Assembly: GCF_028128765.1 (NCBI RefSeq)
Contig: NZ_LBJG01000027.1
Span: 62,001-126,000, forward strand
Origin: Bradyrhizobium sp. CCBAU 51627
GTDB lineage: Bacteria; Pseudomonadota; Alphaproteobacteria; Rhizobiales; Xanthobacteraceae
Direction: 5' to 3'
DNA length: 64,000 nucleotides
Below the pieces are notes generated by a model, which made no database searches, was not told where the DNA came from, and saw only the letters and a program-made list of their open reading frames with translations. Both the position numbers and the translations under genes were made by a program. Each line of letters begins with the position of its first letter. The first letter of the stretch is position 1. Of this stretch, positions 15,930 through 25,182 are shown piece after piece.

Positions 15930-17086
15930 CACACGCGCTCCAGAATGGCCGTCGAGGCGGCGTGGCGGACGCCTAGAAGGCCGCCGGTGCCGTGGGCGAT
16001 GGCGAGATCGCAATTTTTCACCTGCACCTTCGGATGGGCCTCGCCGCGCAGCTGCCTGACCGCCTCGATGATCTTGGTCATGCCGCCGCGGTTGACGGGA
16101 TGGTTGCTGCAGAGGCCGCCGCCATCGGTGTTGAACGGCAGCTTGCCGACGCCCGAAATCAGATTGCCGTCGGCGACGAACTTGCCGCCCTCGCCCTTCC
16201 TGCAGAAGCCGAGGTCCTCGAGCTGCATCAGCACGGTGATGGTGAAGCTGTCGTAGATGGATGCGTATTTGATGTCCTTCGGCGTGATGCCGGCTTCCTC
16301 GAACGCGCGCGGACCGGACCAGACGCCCGCGGAGTATGTGAGATCGAGATCCTTGCCGCCGCGCGGACCCTTCATCGCCTCGCCATGGCCGATCAGGCGC
16401 ACCTGCGGCTTCTTCAGGCTCTTGGCGATCTCAGGCGTCGTCACGATCAGCGCGCCGCCGCCGTCGGAGACGACGCAGCAATCCATGCGATGCAGGGGAT
16501 CGGAGATCATCGGCGAGTTCAGGACGTCCTCGACCGTGACGACATCCCTAAGCATCGCATGCGGATTGTACTGCGCGTGATGCGAGGCCGCGACCTTGAT
16601 CCAGGCGAGCTGTTCGGAGGTGGTGCCGTAGTCGTGCATATGGCGCATGGCACACATGCCGTAGGCATTGTGCGTGGTCGCGCCATAGGCGGATTCGAAA
16701 TCGACTTCGGCGCCGGCCGCACGCGGCGGCATCACACCGGTGCGCGGCTTGCCGGCGAGCGTGATCAGCGCGATCGAGCACTTTCCCGCCGCGATCGCCT
16801 CGGCGGCATGGCCGAGATGGATGATGTAGGAACAGCCGCCCGTCTCGGTGGAATCGACGTGACGGAGTTTTCTGGTGTTCAGGCCGAGATAGTCGACCAT
16901 CGGCCAGGCGCCGCCGGGCGCATCGCCCGCACAGAAATAGCCGTCGACATCGTCCTTGCTGATCCCGGCATCCTCGATCGCGCCCTTGGCGACTTCGGCG
17001 TGGAGCTGTGCGGTGGATTTGTCCGGCGCATGCCGGGTCGGGTGTTCAAAAATCCCGGCAATGTAGGCCTTGCCCTTGATGGTCAA
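15929..17086 (-). CDS. Thiolase-fold (SCPx/Ltp2-like) protein, apparently lacking catalytic Cys
   Basis: 385 residues from a TTG start at 17086 (LTIKGKAYIAGIFEHPTRH); the frame is open to 17197 but the added Arg/Glu-rich leader is unlike the family. The thiolase fold is clear (AVAKGAIEDAGISKDDVDGY; DGGGLCSNHPVNRGG). Where SCPx thiolases have NNNC the sequence reads DSTETGGCSYII, and the C-terminal CGGG box reads AHGTGGLLG, so both catalytic Cys seem absent. That pattern, with a coupled DUF35 gene, fits an Ltp2-type retro-aldolase acting on acyl-CoA side chains. Substrate unknown. Confidence 0.85.
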   Translation of the reverse strand: MTIKGKAYIAGIFEHPTRHAPDKSTAQLHAEVAKGAIEDAGISKDDVDGYFCAGDAPGGAWPMVDYLGLNTRKLRHVDSTETGGCSYIIHLGHAAEAIAAGKCSIALITLAGKPRTGVMPPRAAGAEVDFESAYGATTHNAYGMCAMRHMHDYGTTSEQLAWIKVAASHHAQYNPHAMLRDVVTVEDVLNSPMISDPLHRMDCCVVSDGGGALIVTTPEIAKSLKKPQVRLIGHGEAMKGPRGGKDLDLTYSAGVWSGPRAFEEAGITPKDIKYASIYDSFTITVLMQLEDLGFCRKGEGGKFVADGNLISGVGKLPFNTDGGGLCSNHPVNRGGMTKIIEAVRQLRGEAHPKVQVKNCDLAIAHGTGGLLGVRHAASTAILERV

Positions 17087-17454
17087 AACAGAGGTCTCCG
17101 CTCGCGTTTCTTCTTCGCGCTTTTTTCTGAACCGCACCGGGCTGATTGGCAAGCGCGGAAATATTCCGTCGGGCGAGAGGATAGCGCGTGGGCGCAAGAG
17201 CTACTTGCAATGACGAAGCGACAGCCAAAATCCTAAAGGTGTTCTGCCCGACGGCACAAGCATCTTTTCGCTTTATCGGAAGAGGCCCTTTTTGTCGAAA
17301 ACAACCCCATGCACAGTAGAAGGGTGGTTGATTTCAAACAAGAAATCGTAGGGTGGGCAAAGCGAAGCGTGCCCACCGTCTTCTGGAATTACGCCAACGA
17401 AGATGGTGGGCACGGCGCAAGAGCGCCTTTGCCAACCCTACGAGACTGCTGGAT
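17087..17454. other. Gene-free gap holding a palindromic repeat
   Basis: 368 bases between the thiolase-fold gene and the ferredoxin oxidoreductase gene. No coding frame looks real. It holds the repeat described at 17347-17442, and just before it TCGAAAACAACCCCATGCAC, a sequence I recall next to this repeat in related genomes. A promoter for the thiolase operon would be expected here, but I cannot place one with confidence. Confidence 0.5.
17347..17442. repeat. CGTAGGGTGGGC-family inverted repeat
   Basis: Left arm CGTAGGGTGGGCAAAGCG and right arm CGCCTTTGCCAACCCTACG are inverted copies; internally GCGTGCCCACC and GGTGGGCACGGCGC pair as well. The same family occurs at 33721-33802 and in minimal form at 43088-43114. 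Confidence 0.75.
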
Positions 17455-20400
17455 TTATTCCGCCGCGATCTGCCGTGGCGCGGGCGGCGGGCTGGCGAGA
17501 TCGGCCGCGAGCTGGGCGTAGCGGGCCTTGGCGTCCGCGACCGCCTTCTCCTTCACCGGGCCGTAGCCGCGGATGCGGTCGGGCAGCGACAGGAGTTCGA
17601 CCGACGTGTCGATCGTGACCGGCGACAACAGGCCGAGCACGGTGGCGACGTCCTTCTCGTAGCCGGTGATCAGATCGCGCTCGAGCTTGCGGTCGGCGCT
17701 ACGGCCGAAAATGTCGAGCGGCGTGCCGCGCAGGAATTTGAACTTTGCCAGCACACGGAAGACGTTCAGCATCCACGGCCCGAAGGCGCGCTTCTTCGGG
17801 CGGCCCAGCGCGTCGACACCATTGCTGAGGATCGGCGGCGCCAGATTGAAGTTGAACTTGTAGTCGCCCTCGAACTGGTCGCGCAGCTGTTGTTCGAAGG
17901 CGCCGTCGGTAAAGAGGCGCGCGACTTCGTACTCGTCCTTGTAGGCGAGCAGCTTGGCGTAGTTCACCGCGACCGCGCGCGGCAGGGCATCGCCAAAGCC
18001 GCCCTTGACCGCAGCGTCGCGGACCTGGTCGACCAGCCTGCGATACCGCTTGGCAAGACGGGTGTTCTGATACGCGGTCAGATGCTTGGCGCGATGTTCG
18101 ATGATCTCATCGAGCGTCATCGCGTCCAGGGATTTCGGCGCCACCGCTTCGTCGGTGCCCTTCAGCAGGCCGGCAAGGCGGGACGGATCGGCTACCGCGA
18201 GACGACCGAGACGGAAGGCCTCCTTGTTCATCTTGATCGAGACGCCGTTGACCTCGATGGCCTGCTCGATCGCCTCCGCCGACAGCGGCAGCAGGCCCTT
18301 CTGATAGGCGTAGCCCATCATCATCATGTTGGTGGCGATGGCATCGCCGAGCAGCTGCTCGGCCGGCTTTGTGAAGTCGAAGAAAACGGAGTCCTTGTGC
18401 AACGCGGTTTCCAATAGCCCGTTCAGCTTGCGGGTCTGGAAGTTGAAGTCGCGGTTGAGGATGAAGTCAGCGGTGGGAATGACGTGGCTGTTGATGATGC
18501 CGCGGGTGCGGCTGCTGTCACAGAGCGAAATCGTGTCCTTGGCGACCGCGACCACCTCGTCGGCGGCGAGGACGAGATCGGCGGTGCCGGTGACGATGCG
18601 CGAGCAGGTCACCTCGGCCGGATGATCCGAGAGGCGGACATGGCTCAGCACCGCACCTCCCTTCTGTGCCAGGCCCGACATGTCGAGGATCATCGAGGCC
18701 TTGCCCTCGATATGGGCGGCCATGCCGAGCAGCGCGCCGATGGTGAGGACGCCGGTGCCGCCGACACCGCCGACGGCGATATTGTAGGGCTTGTCCAGAC
18801 TGGGCCGCGAGGCCGGCTCCGGCAGCGCGCCGATCTCCTCCAGCTCCGCCGGCGCGCGGTGGCGCGGCGCGCCGCCATCGATGGTGACGAAGGACGGGCA
18901 GAAGCCCTTCACGCAGGAATAGTCCTTGTTGCAGGAGGACTGGTTGATGGCGCGCTTGCGGCCGAACTCGGTCTCCAGCGGCTCGACCGAGATGCAGTTC
19001 GACTGCACCGAGCAGTCGCCGCAGCCTTCGCAGACGGCCGGGTTGATCATGACGCGGCGCGCCGGATCCTCCATCAGGCCCCGCTTGCGGCGGCGGCGCT
19101 TCTCGGCGGCGCAGGTCTGGACGAAGACGATTGCGGATGTGCCCTTGAACTCGCGGCACAACTTCATCACGTCTTGCAGTTCGTCGCGGTGATATTTCTT
19201 CACGCCGGGCGCGATGGTGTCGGCCGGATAGGCATCGGGATTTTCCGAGACGAGGTAGATCTCGCTGATGCCTTCGGCGTGAAGCTGGGCCATGATCTTC
19301 TGCGGCGACAGATCGCCGTCATGCCGCTGGCCGCCGGTCATGGCGACCGCGTCGTTATAGAGGATCTTGTAGGTGATGCTGGCCTTGGAGGCGATCGCCT
19401 GGCGGATGGCGAGACTGCCGGAATGGAAATAGGTGCCGTCGCCAAGATTTGCGAAGATGTGCTTCTCGTTGGTGAAGGGCGCGATGCCGACCCATGGCAC
19501 GCCTTCGCCGCCCATATGCGTGAAGGTCTCGGTCGAACGATCCATCCACAGCGCCATGAAGTGGCAGCCGATGCCAGCCAGCGCGCGGCTGCCTTCGGGC
19601 ACTTTCGTCGATGTGTTGTGGGGACAGCCGGAGCAGAAGTAGGGAGTGCGGGAGACAGGCGCGACGGCCTGCATCTGGGTGGCCTGGCGGCCATTGAACC
19701 AGTCGGCCTTGGCGCGGAGCATGTCCGCGATCTCGGGGTTGAGATTCAGTCGAAGCAGTCGCTCGGTGAGCGAAGTCGCAAGCGAGGCGACGCTGAGCTC
19801 GGCGGCGAAGGTCAAAAAGCGCTTGTCGTGCTCGTCCATCTTGCCGACGATGCGCGGCCGCACGTCGTCGCGCCAGTTGAACAGTTCCTGCTTGACCTGG
19901 TTCTCGACGATTTCGCGGCGCTCCTCGACGATGAAGATTTCTTCGAGGCCGACGGCGAACTGGCGCACCCCTTCCGGCTCCAGCGGCCAGGGCATGCCGA
20001 TCTTGTAGAGACGCAGGCCGATCTTGGCGGCAACCTCTTCGGTGATCCCAAGCTCGCGCAGCGCTTGCCGCACGTCCTCGTAGCTCTTGCCCGATGCCAT
20101 GATGCCGAAACGCGCGTTCGGCGAATCCATGGTGACGCGGTTGACCCTGTTGGCGCGGGCGAAGGCGATCGCGGCAAAGCCCTTGTAGTCCTGCAGGCGT
20201 CGGTCCTGCTCGAAACGATCGTCGGGCCAGCGCAGGTTGAGGCCGCCGGGCGGCAGCTCGAAATCGCTGGGGATGATGAACGGCTTCATCTCGTCGGTGA
20301 GGTCGATCTCGGCCGTTGTCTCCACCGTTTCCGTGATCACCTTCATGCCGACCCAGCAGCCGGAATAGCGCGACATCGCAATGCCGAGCAGACCCATCTC

Positions 20401-20946
20401 GATCATCTCATGGATGCTCGAGGGATAGAGATACGGCATCAAGGCCGAGATGAAGGCGTGGTCGGACTGATGCGGCACGGTCGAGGATTTGGCGCCGTGG
20501 TCGTCGCCGGCAAGGCACAGCACGCCGCCGTTCTTGGCCGAGCCCGCGGCATTGCCGTGCCGGAAGACGTCGCCGCAGCGGTCGACGCCCGGGCCCTTGC
20601 CGTACCAGATGCCGACCACGCCATCATAGGCGGCGCCGGGCGAGAGGTTGAGCTGCTGCGAGCCCCAGACGGCAGTCGCGGCCAGGTCCTCGTTCACGCC
20701 GGGCTGGAATTTGATGTTGTACTGCTCGAGGTGCTTTCGCGCCGCAAACAGCTGCTGGTCGTAGCCGCCGAGCGGCGAACCGCGATAGCCGGAGATGAAG
20801 CCTGCGGTATTGAGGCCACTGGCGCGATCGCGCCGGATCTGGGCCATGGGCAGGCGGACCAGCGCCTGGATGCCGGTGGTGAAGACGTGTCCGGTTTCCT
20901 GCGTGTATTTTTGATCAAGACTGATCGGACCCTGGTTGATGCCCAT
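17455..20946 (-). CDS. Fused indolepyruvate ferredoxin oxidoreductase (IorAB-type)
   Basis: 1163 residues from the ATG at 20946 (MGINQGPISLDQKYTQE); the frame runs 12 codons further up but without support. Order: N-terminal pyrimidine-binding/alpha region, central TPP-binding domain (ANLGDGTYFHSGSL...ILYNDAVAMTGGQ), a ferredoxin insert with CEGCGDCSVQSNC and a second Cys group (SSCNKDYSCVKGFCPSF), then a gamma-type domain (GVGGTGVLTIGALLGM). It would oxidatively decarboxylate aryl or branched 2-oxoacids to acyl-CoA with ferredoxin. The single-chain form is common in aerobic proteobacteria. It lies upstream of acyl-CoA genes but 368 bases apart. Confidence 0.93.
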   Translation of the reverse strand: MGINQGPISLDQKYTQETGHVFTTGIQALVRLPMAQIRRDRASGLNTAGFISGYRGSPLGGYDQQLFAARKHLEQYNIKFQPGVNEDLAATAVWGSQQLNLSPGAAYDGVVGIWYGKGPGVDRCGDVFRHGNAAGSAKNGGVLCLAGDDHGAKSSTVPHQSDHAFISALMPYLYPSSIHEMIEMGLLGIAMSRYSGCWVGMKVITETVETTAEIDLTDEMKPFIIPSDFELPPGGLNLRWPDDRFEQDRRLQDYKGFAAIAFARANRVNRVTMDSPNARFGIMASGKSYEDVRQALRELGITEEVAAKIGLRLYKIGMPWPLEPEGVRQFAVGLEEIFIVEERREIVENQVKQELFNWRDDVRPRIVGKMDEHDKRFLTFAAELSVASLATSLTERLLRLNLNPEIADMLRAKADWFNGRQATQMQAVAPVSRTPYFCSGCPHNTSTKVPEGSRALAGIGCHFMALWMDRSTETFTHMGGEGVPWVGIAPFTNEKHIFANLGDGTYFHSGSLAIRQAIASKASITYKILYNDAVAMTGGQRHDGDLSPQKIMAQLHAEGISEIYLVSENPDAYPADTIAPGVKKYHRDELQDVMKLCREFKGTSAIVFVQTCAAEKRRRRKRGLMEDPARRVMINPAVCEGCGDCSVQSNCISVEPLETEFGRKRAINQSSCNKDYSCVKGFCPSFVTIDGGAPRHRAPAELEEIGALPEPASRPSLDKPYNIAVGGVGGTGVLTIGALLGMAAHIEGKASMILDMSGLAQKGGAVLSHVRLSDHPAEVTCSRIVTGTADLVLAADEVVAVAKDTISLCDSSRTRGIINSHVIPTADFILNRDFNFQTRKLNGLLETALHKDSVFFDFTKPAEQLLGDAIATNMMMMGYAYQKGLLPLSAEAIEQAIEVNGVSIKMNKEAFRLGRLAVADPSRLAGLLKGTDEAVAPKSLDAMTLDEIIEHRAKHLTAYQNTRLAKRYRRLVDQVRDAAVKGGFGDALPRAVAVNYAKLLAYKDEYEVARLFTDGAFEQQLRDQFEGDYKFNFNLAPPILSNGVDALGRPKKRAFGPWMLNVFRVLAKFKFLRGTPLDIFGRSADRKLERDLITGYEKDVATVLGLLSPVTIDTSVELLSLPDRIRGYGPVKEKAVADAKARYAQLAADLASPPPAPRQIAAE

Positions 20947-21227
20947 CGTTGTCCTCTTCCGCCCTCTTGAGCGTTTGGCCACTTAAGCCGTTGCCTACCC
21001 GTTGTTTTTAGCTAGGGCGCCCCGACCACCTGCGCCACTCTATGTCGGATATTTCACCTTCCGCATCACAAATCTGGATCTCACCCGGCGACGGGAAAAA
21101 AACGCAATTTCGTGGCCGGAAAGGCATTGGCGATTTTCAATTTGTGTCACCATGGCCCGGCGCCGCGAAATGACGTGACGCCATATGATGCGAGTGGGCT
21201 GATGAGTCGCAGCAAGAAGGGTCGACG

Positions 21228-22439
21228 ATGCGGAGGATTCTGGCTGGCCTGGTCTTGTGCACTGCGGTTGCGAGCGCAGCCGTCGCCGCCGAGCCGTCAC
21301 CCGAACTGATCGCCACCGGCAAGACGCTGGTCGAGGCCGGCGACTGTGCCGGCTGCCACACCGCCGATCCGACAAAGCCGTTCGCCGGCGGCAAGCGCAT
21401 TGAAACGCCCTTCGGTGCGATCTATGCGCCGAACCTGACGCCGGACCGCGACACCGGGATCGGCGCCTGGACGGACGCCGATTTCACCCGCGCCGTGCGC
21501 TACGGCACCGCGCCGGACGGCTCGCTTTACTACCCGGCCTTCCCCTACCCCTACTTCACCCGGATGACCAAGGACGACACCCTGGCGATCCGCGCCTATC
21601 TCGGCACGCTCGCGCCTGTTGTCAGCCGTAACAAGCCGCCGGAGCTGCGCTGGCCGTTCGGTTATCGCGGCTTGATGCGCGCCTGGAATTGGCTGTTCTT
21701 CAAGCCCGGCCTTTTCGAGCCTGACCAGAGCAAGAGCGTGGCGTGGAACAGGGGCGGCTATCTCGTCATGGGACCCGGCCATTGCGGCGCCTGCCACACG
21801 CCGAAGAATTATTTTGGCGCAGACAAGAGCGCGCAGGCATTGACCGGCAGCGAGCTCGGCGGCTGGTACGCACCGCGGCTCGATGGCGCCGCGCGCGCTG
21901 GATTGCAGTCGTGGAGTGAGCAGGACATCGCCGAATATCTGCAAACCGGCCGCAACGCGAAGAGCCATGCCGGCGGACCAATGGCCGAGGTGATCATCGC
22001 CTCGACCTCTAAGCTGAGCGACGCCGACGTGCACGCGATCGCGGTTTACCTGAAGAGCCTGCCGCCGGCGCGCCGCGAGAGCATTGTGACGCCGCCCGAC
22101 GAGGCTGAGATGAAAGCAGGCCAGGCTGTCTATGCCAAGCTCTGCATTGCTTGCCATGAAGCCGACGGCAGCGGCGCCCCGCGCATCTATCCGCCGTTGC
22201 CGGCCAATGCGCTGCTGCAATCGATCAATCCGTCCTCGACCTTGCGCATCATTCTCGACGGCGCCCACACCGTGACGACGCCGCGCGCGCCGAACACCGG
22301 GGAGATGCCGGGCTATGCGAAGCAACTGTCCGACGAAGAGATCGCAGCGGTGACGAACTACATCCGCAACTCCTGGGGCAACGCCGGCCCGCTGGTGACG
22401 CCGGCGCAGGTGGCGAAGGCGCGCGGGCAAGGGCCATAG
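21228..22439 (+). CDS. Triheme cytochrome c, alcohol-dehydrogenase subunit type
   Basis: 403 residues with a signal peptide (1-21) and three CxxCH haem sites: C40-AG-C43-H44, C186-GA-C189-H190 and C306-IA-C309-H310. Spacing matches the cytochrome subunit of membrane alcohol, aldehyde or gluconate dehydrogenases (AdhB type), which passes electrons from a quinoprotein or flavoprotein to ubiquinone or oxidase. No dehydrogenase gene is next to it, so its partner is unknown. AAGGG precedes the ATG. A repeat follows the stop. Confidence 0.93.
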   Translation: MRRILAGLVLCTAVASAAVAAEPSPELIATGKTLVEAGDCAGCHTADPTKPFAGGKRIETPFGAIYAPNLTPDRDTGIGAWTDADFTRAVRYGTAPDGSLYYPAFPYPYFTRMTKDDTLAIRAYLGTLAPVVSRNKPPELRWPFGYRGLMRAWNWLFFKPGLFEPDQSKSVAWNRGGYLVMGPGHCGACHTPKNYFGADKSAQALTGSELGGWYAPRLDGAARAGLQSWSEQDIAEYLQTGRNAKSHAGGPMAEVIIASTSKLSDADVHAIAVYLKSLPPARRESIVTPPDEAEMKAGQAVYAKLCIACHEADGSGAPRIYPPLPANALLQSINPSSTLRIILDGAHTVTTPRAPNTGEMPGYAKQLSDEEIAAVTNYIRNSWGNAGPLVTPAQVAKARGQGP

Positions 22440-22451
22440 CTCTCTTCTCCC

Positions 22452-22555
22452 CGTCATTGCGAGGAGCGCAGCGACGAAGCAATCCAGAATCCCCCCGCGG
22501 AATGATTCTGGAATCACTGGGTCGGCCTTCGGCCGGTGCTAAACTCGCAATGACG
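22452..22555. repeat. CGTCATTGCGAG-family inverted repeat
   Basis: CGTCATTGCGAGGAGCG at the left and CTCGCAATGACG at the right form the outer arms; AATCCAGAATC and GATTCTGGAAT pair inside. It lies between converging genes (22439 plus, 22571 minus). A second copy is at 25510-25591. Confidence 0.75.
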
Positions 22556-22570
22556 AGTGGATGGAGCTGG

Positions 22571-23215
22571 CTACTTCTCCTCGTCCCCCGTGAACACGAA
22601 TTTCGGCATCTCCCATTTGTAGCGCACAGCAAGCAGGCGGAAGGAGATGCCGAGGGCGAAGGTCAGGATGGTCCAGAGCTCGGCGTTCAGGTTGAGGCCG
22701 AAGGCCGTGGCATAGAACAGACCGGTCACCACGGAGACGCTGGCGTAGAGTTCGGAGCGAAACAGCAGCGGCACGTCGTTGCAAAGCACGTCGCGCAGCA
22801 CGCCGCCGGCGCAGCCCGTGATCATGCCGGAGACGATGACGATCGGCAGCGAGGCATCCATCTGCCAGGCGATGTCGCACCCGGCCATGGTGAAGACGAC
22901 GAGGCCGATCGCATCGAGCACGATGAAGGCGACCTTTAGCCGGTGCACGAGCCGTGCGGTCAAAATGGTGAGGAAGGCGGCGCCACCGGCGAGAGCGAGA
23001 TAGATCGGGTTTTGCACCCAGGCCAGCGGATAGTGCCCGAGAAAGAGATCCCGCAGCGTGCCGCCGCCGAGCGCCGTGATGCAGCCCAGGAAGCACACGC
23101 CGAGCCAGTCCATGCTGCGTCGCCCAGCGGCGAGCGCGGCCGTCATGCCCTGCGCGGCCACGGCAACCAATGACAGGAAATGCAGCACACTATCGCTCGG
23201 CGGCAGGCTCCACAT
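22571..23215 (-). CDS. TRIC-type (UPF0126/YicG) cation channel
   Basis: 214 residues, seven predicted membrane helices in two repeats. The family marks are GCITALGGGTLRDLFLGHYP in the first repeat and GMITGCAGGVLRDVLCNDVP in the second (GGGxxRD and GGxxRD pore-kink motifs). Bacterial TRIC homologues are trimeric potassium-type channels in the inner membrane. Monocistronic. Confidence 0.92.
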   Translation of the reverse strand: MWSLPPSDSVLHFLSLVAVAAQGMTAALAAGRRSMDWLGVCFLGCITALGGGTLRDLFLGHYPLAWVQNPIYLALAGGAAFLTILTARLVHRLKVAFIVLDAIGLVVFTMAGCDIAWQMDASLPIVIVSGMITGCAGGVLRDVLCNDVPLLFRSELYASVSVVTGLFYATAFGLNLNAELWTILTFALGISFRLLAVRYKWEMPKFVFTGDEEK

Positions 23216-23380
23216 CGCCTTGTTCCCTTCCTCCTCGATGGAACCATCGCGCGGGGTTCCCCGATGAACAGGTTCCCGATTCCTCGTAGGAGGGCAACAT
23301 ACGACGAAAGCATTAGGGAGCGCGGAACAGAACCTCTCGCCTGAGGGTTGTCACCGCGCAATCAACGAGGAGACCAATCG

Positions 23381-23773
23381 ATGGCTGACGACCGTTTTCC
23401 CAACGATCCGTACCGCCCGAACCTCGCCGACGATGAGTATCTTCGCGCGGCGCGCCGGGATGCCGACCTGCAGGCCGATCCCGAGCTGGGCGAAGGCCCC
23501 GCCTCCAGCGGCAAGGTCGCACTATTCGCCGTGGCGATCGCCCTGGTGCTGGGGGCCGTGTTCTATGGCTTGAACAACACGAGGACCGGCAACCAGGCAA
23601 GCAATACGCCGGCCACGCAGACCGCTCAGCAGACGCAGCCTGCCAATCCGGCCGCGCCTCCCGGCATGCGCGACGTAACGCCGCGCAACAACACTGCACC
23701 TGGCGTGACCACGGGCGCTGCGCCGAGCAAGCCGGCTCCGGACACGCAGACGCCGTCTGACGGCGCGAAGTAA
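23381..23773 (+). CDS. Single-pass membrane protein with Pro/Thr-rich tail
   Basis: 130 residues. The ATG at 23381 follows CGAGGAGACC; a frame from 23348 is less likely. Residues 1-43 are charged and cytoplasmic (DDRFPNDPYRPNLADDEYLR), 44-63 form a membrane helix (KVALFAVAIALVLGAVFYGL), and the rest is Asn/Pro/Thr/Gln-rich and probably disordered in the periplasm. Typical of Nitrobacteraceae hypothetical proteins; function unknown. Confidence 0.75.
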   Translation: MADDRFPNDPYRPNLADDEYLRAARRDADLQADPELGEGPASSGKVALFAVAIALVLGAVFYGLNNTRTGNQASNTPATQTAQQTQPANPAAPPGMRDVTPRNNTAPGVTTGAAPSKPAPDTQTPSDGAK

Positions 23774-23787
23774 GACTAACAGGACGG

Positions 23788-23895
23788 CCGTCGTCGCCCG
23801 GCTCGACCGGGCGACCCAGTACTCGGAGGCGGTCGTGATCGATCGAGAGACTGCGGCGTACCGGATGCCGCCGTCAAGCCGGGGCACGACACCGA
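23788..23895. repeat. Degenerate intergenic repeat
   Basis: GTCGTCGCCCGGCTCGACCG with GGGCGACCCAGTACTCGG, then GTACCGGATGCCGCCGTCAA and GCCGGGGCACGAC, follows the pattern of the cgtcatgcccgggcttgaccgggc-type repeat seen at 37113-37220, in more degraded form. It separates converging genes. Confidence 0.45.
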
Positions 23896-23946
23896 GAGGA
23901 TGAGCGGCGGGACTCACGTTCCGCCGCCTTTCGTTTCCCAGACGCT

Positions 23947-24756
23947 CTAGCTGAACATCTTGTTGAGCTCGCCGCCGGGATAGCCGCTGGCAAGCTCGGC
24001 GAATGTCCCCTTCTCCGCCATCTCCTTCGCCGCGCGCATGAAGCCGCCCCAGGCGGCGCGGGCGAGCGAGCCGCCGACGCTGATCCGGCGGACGCCGAGA
24101 TCTTCGGCCTCCTTCAGCGACAGGCCGGAGCCGCCGATCAAGAGGTTGAACGGCTTGGGTGCGACGGCCTTCACCACAGCGCTGATGTCCTCGCGGGTCT
24201 TCAGGCCGGGTGCATAGAGACAGTCGGCGCCGGCGTCGGCATAAGCTGTGAGCCGGTCGATGACGAGCTTGAGGTCGGTCACGCCCCACAAGTAAGCCTC
24301 GCAGCGACCGACCAGCAGCGTGCCGCTGTCGCCGATCGCCTTGCGCGAGGCCTTGATGCGCTCGACCGCGAGCGAGCGCTCATAGAGCGGCTTGTCCTTG
24401 TCGCCGGTGGAATCTTCGATCGAGAGGCCCGCAACACCGGTGCGCACGCCACGCTCGACATGATCGGCGACCTGATCCGGCTCGACCGCGAAGCCGCCCT
24501 CGAAATCCGCATTCACGGGGATGTCGACGGACGAGCTCAGTGCTGCCAGGTGCTGACAGACGTCCTCGACGGTGACGCGATTGTCGGCCTTGCCGACGGT
24601 CCAGGCAAAGCCCGCGCTCGACGAGGCGATCGCCTTGAAACCGAGATGCTGCAACGCCTTGGCGCCGCCGACATCGACCGGATTGGGCAAAATGAAGCAA
24701 CCGCTCTCGTGCATCTTCCGGAATGTCGCGCGCTTGTCAGCAGTTGTCACATGCAT
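23947..24756 (-). CDS. Isocitrate lyase/PEP-mutase superfamily protein
   Basis: 269 residues from the ATG at 24756 (MHVTTADKRATFRKMHESG). TIM-barrel marks of the PEPM/ICL superfamily: FILPNPVDVGGAKAL, ASSSAGFAWTVG, the metal-binding VNADFEGGF (Asp84) and GLSIEDSTGD (about 111-120). The KKCGH loop of isocitrate lyase is not seen, so a C-C or P-C bond lyase or a hydrolase of small 2-oxoacid-like substrates is more likely. Last gene of a three-gene minus-strand group after NIPSNAP and ABM genes. Confidence 0.88.
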   Translation of the reverse strand: MHVTTADKRATFRKMHESGCFILPNPVDVGGAKALQHLGFKAIASSSAGFAWTVGKADNRVTVEDVCQHLAALSSSVDIPVNADFEGGFAVEPDQVADHVERGVRTGVAGLSIEDSTGDKDKPLYERSLAVERIKASRKAIGDSGTLLVGRCEAYLWGVTDLKLVIDRLTAYADAGADCLYAPGLKTREDISAVVKAVAPKPFNLLIGGSGLSLKEAEDLGVRRISVGGSLARAAWGGFMRAAKEMAEKGTFAELASGYPGGELNKMFS

Positions 24757-24807
24757 GTTTCTCTCCCTTGTTGGCCGCGCAGAGATAGGCACGCGCATTC
24801 ATGACCG

Positions 24808-25158
24808 CTAGTGCGCGTCGTGCACCGAGCGACTGTCCCTCGGCGCCTGCTCGCGATCGTTCATGCCGTAGTCTCTGACGACGCTGGCGATGCGCAGATG
24901 ATAATCGGCAAAGATCTGCGCCCTGCCCTTGGCCTGGGTGCGGCGATGCTCCATCGTGTTGCGCCAGGCTTGGACCGCGGCCTCGTCCCGCCAGAACGAG
25001 ACCGACAGGATCTTGCCCTTCTCGGTCAGGCTTTCGAACCGCTCGACCGAGATGAAGCCGTCGATGGTCTGCAGGATCGGCTTCAGATCGGCCGCGAGGT
25101 CGAAGTACTCCTGGCGATGTTCCGGCTTGGGCCAGACTTCGAAGATCACGGCGATCAT
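24808..25158 (-). CDS. ABM-domain (antibiotic biosynthesis monooxygenase-like) protein
   Basis: 116 residues with a ferredoxin-like fold: VIFEVWPKPEHRQEYFDLA, GFISVERFESLTEKGKIL, WRDEAAVQAWRNTMEHR. The last residue group is a charged tail. ABM proteins are dimeric; some are cofactor-free oxygenases, others have no known activity. It lies 24 bases downstream of the NIPSNAP gene and 51 upstream of the PEPM-like gene. Confidence 0.87.
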   Translation of the reverse strand: MIAVIFEVWPKPEHRQEYFDLAADLKPILQTIDGFISVERFESLTEKGKILSVSFWRDEAAVQAWRNTMEHRRTQAKGRAQIFADYHLRIASVVRDYGMNDREQAPRDSRSVHDAH

Positions 25159-25182
25159 GGGCGTCTCCTTGTCGTTGATGGA

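Noticed and set aside
18484..20970. Plus-strand open frame of about 828 codons
   Set aside because: Lies wholly opposite the ferredoxin oxidoreductase gene; its sequence (Arg, Asp, His and Gly rich) is the typical antisense shadow of high-GC coding DNA.
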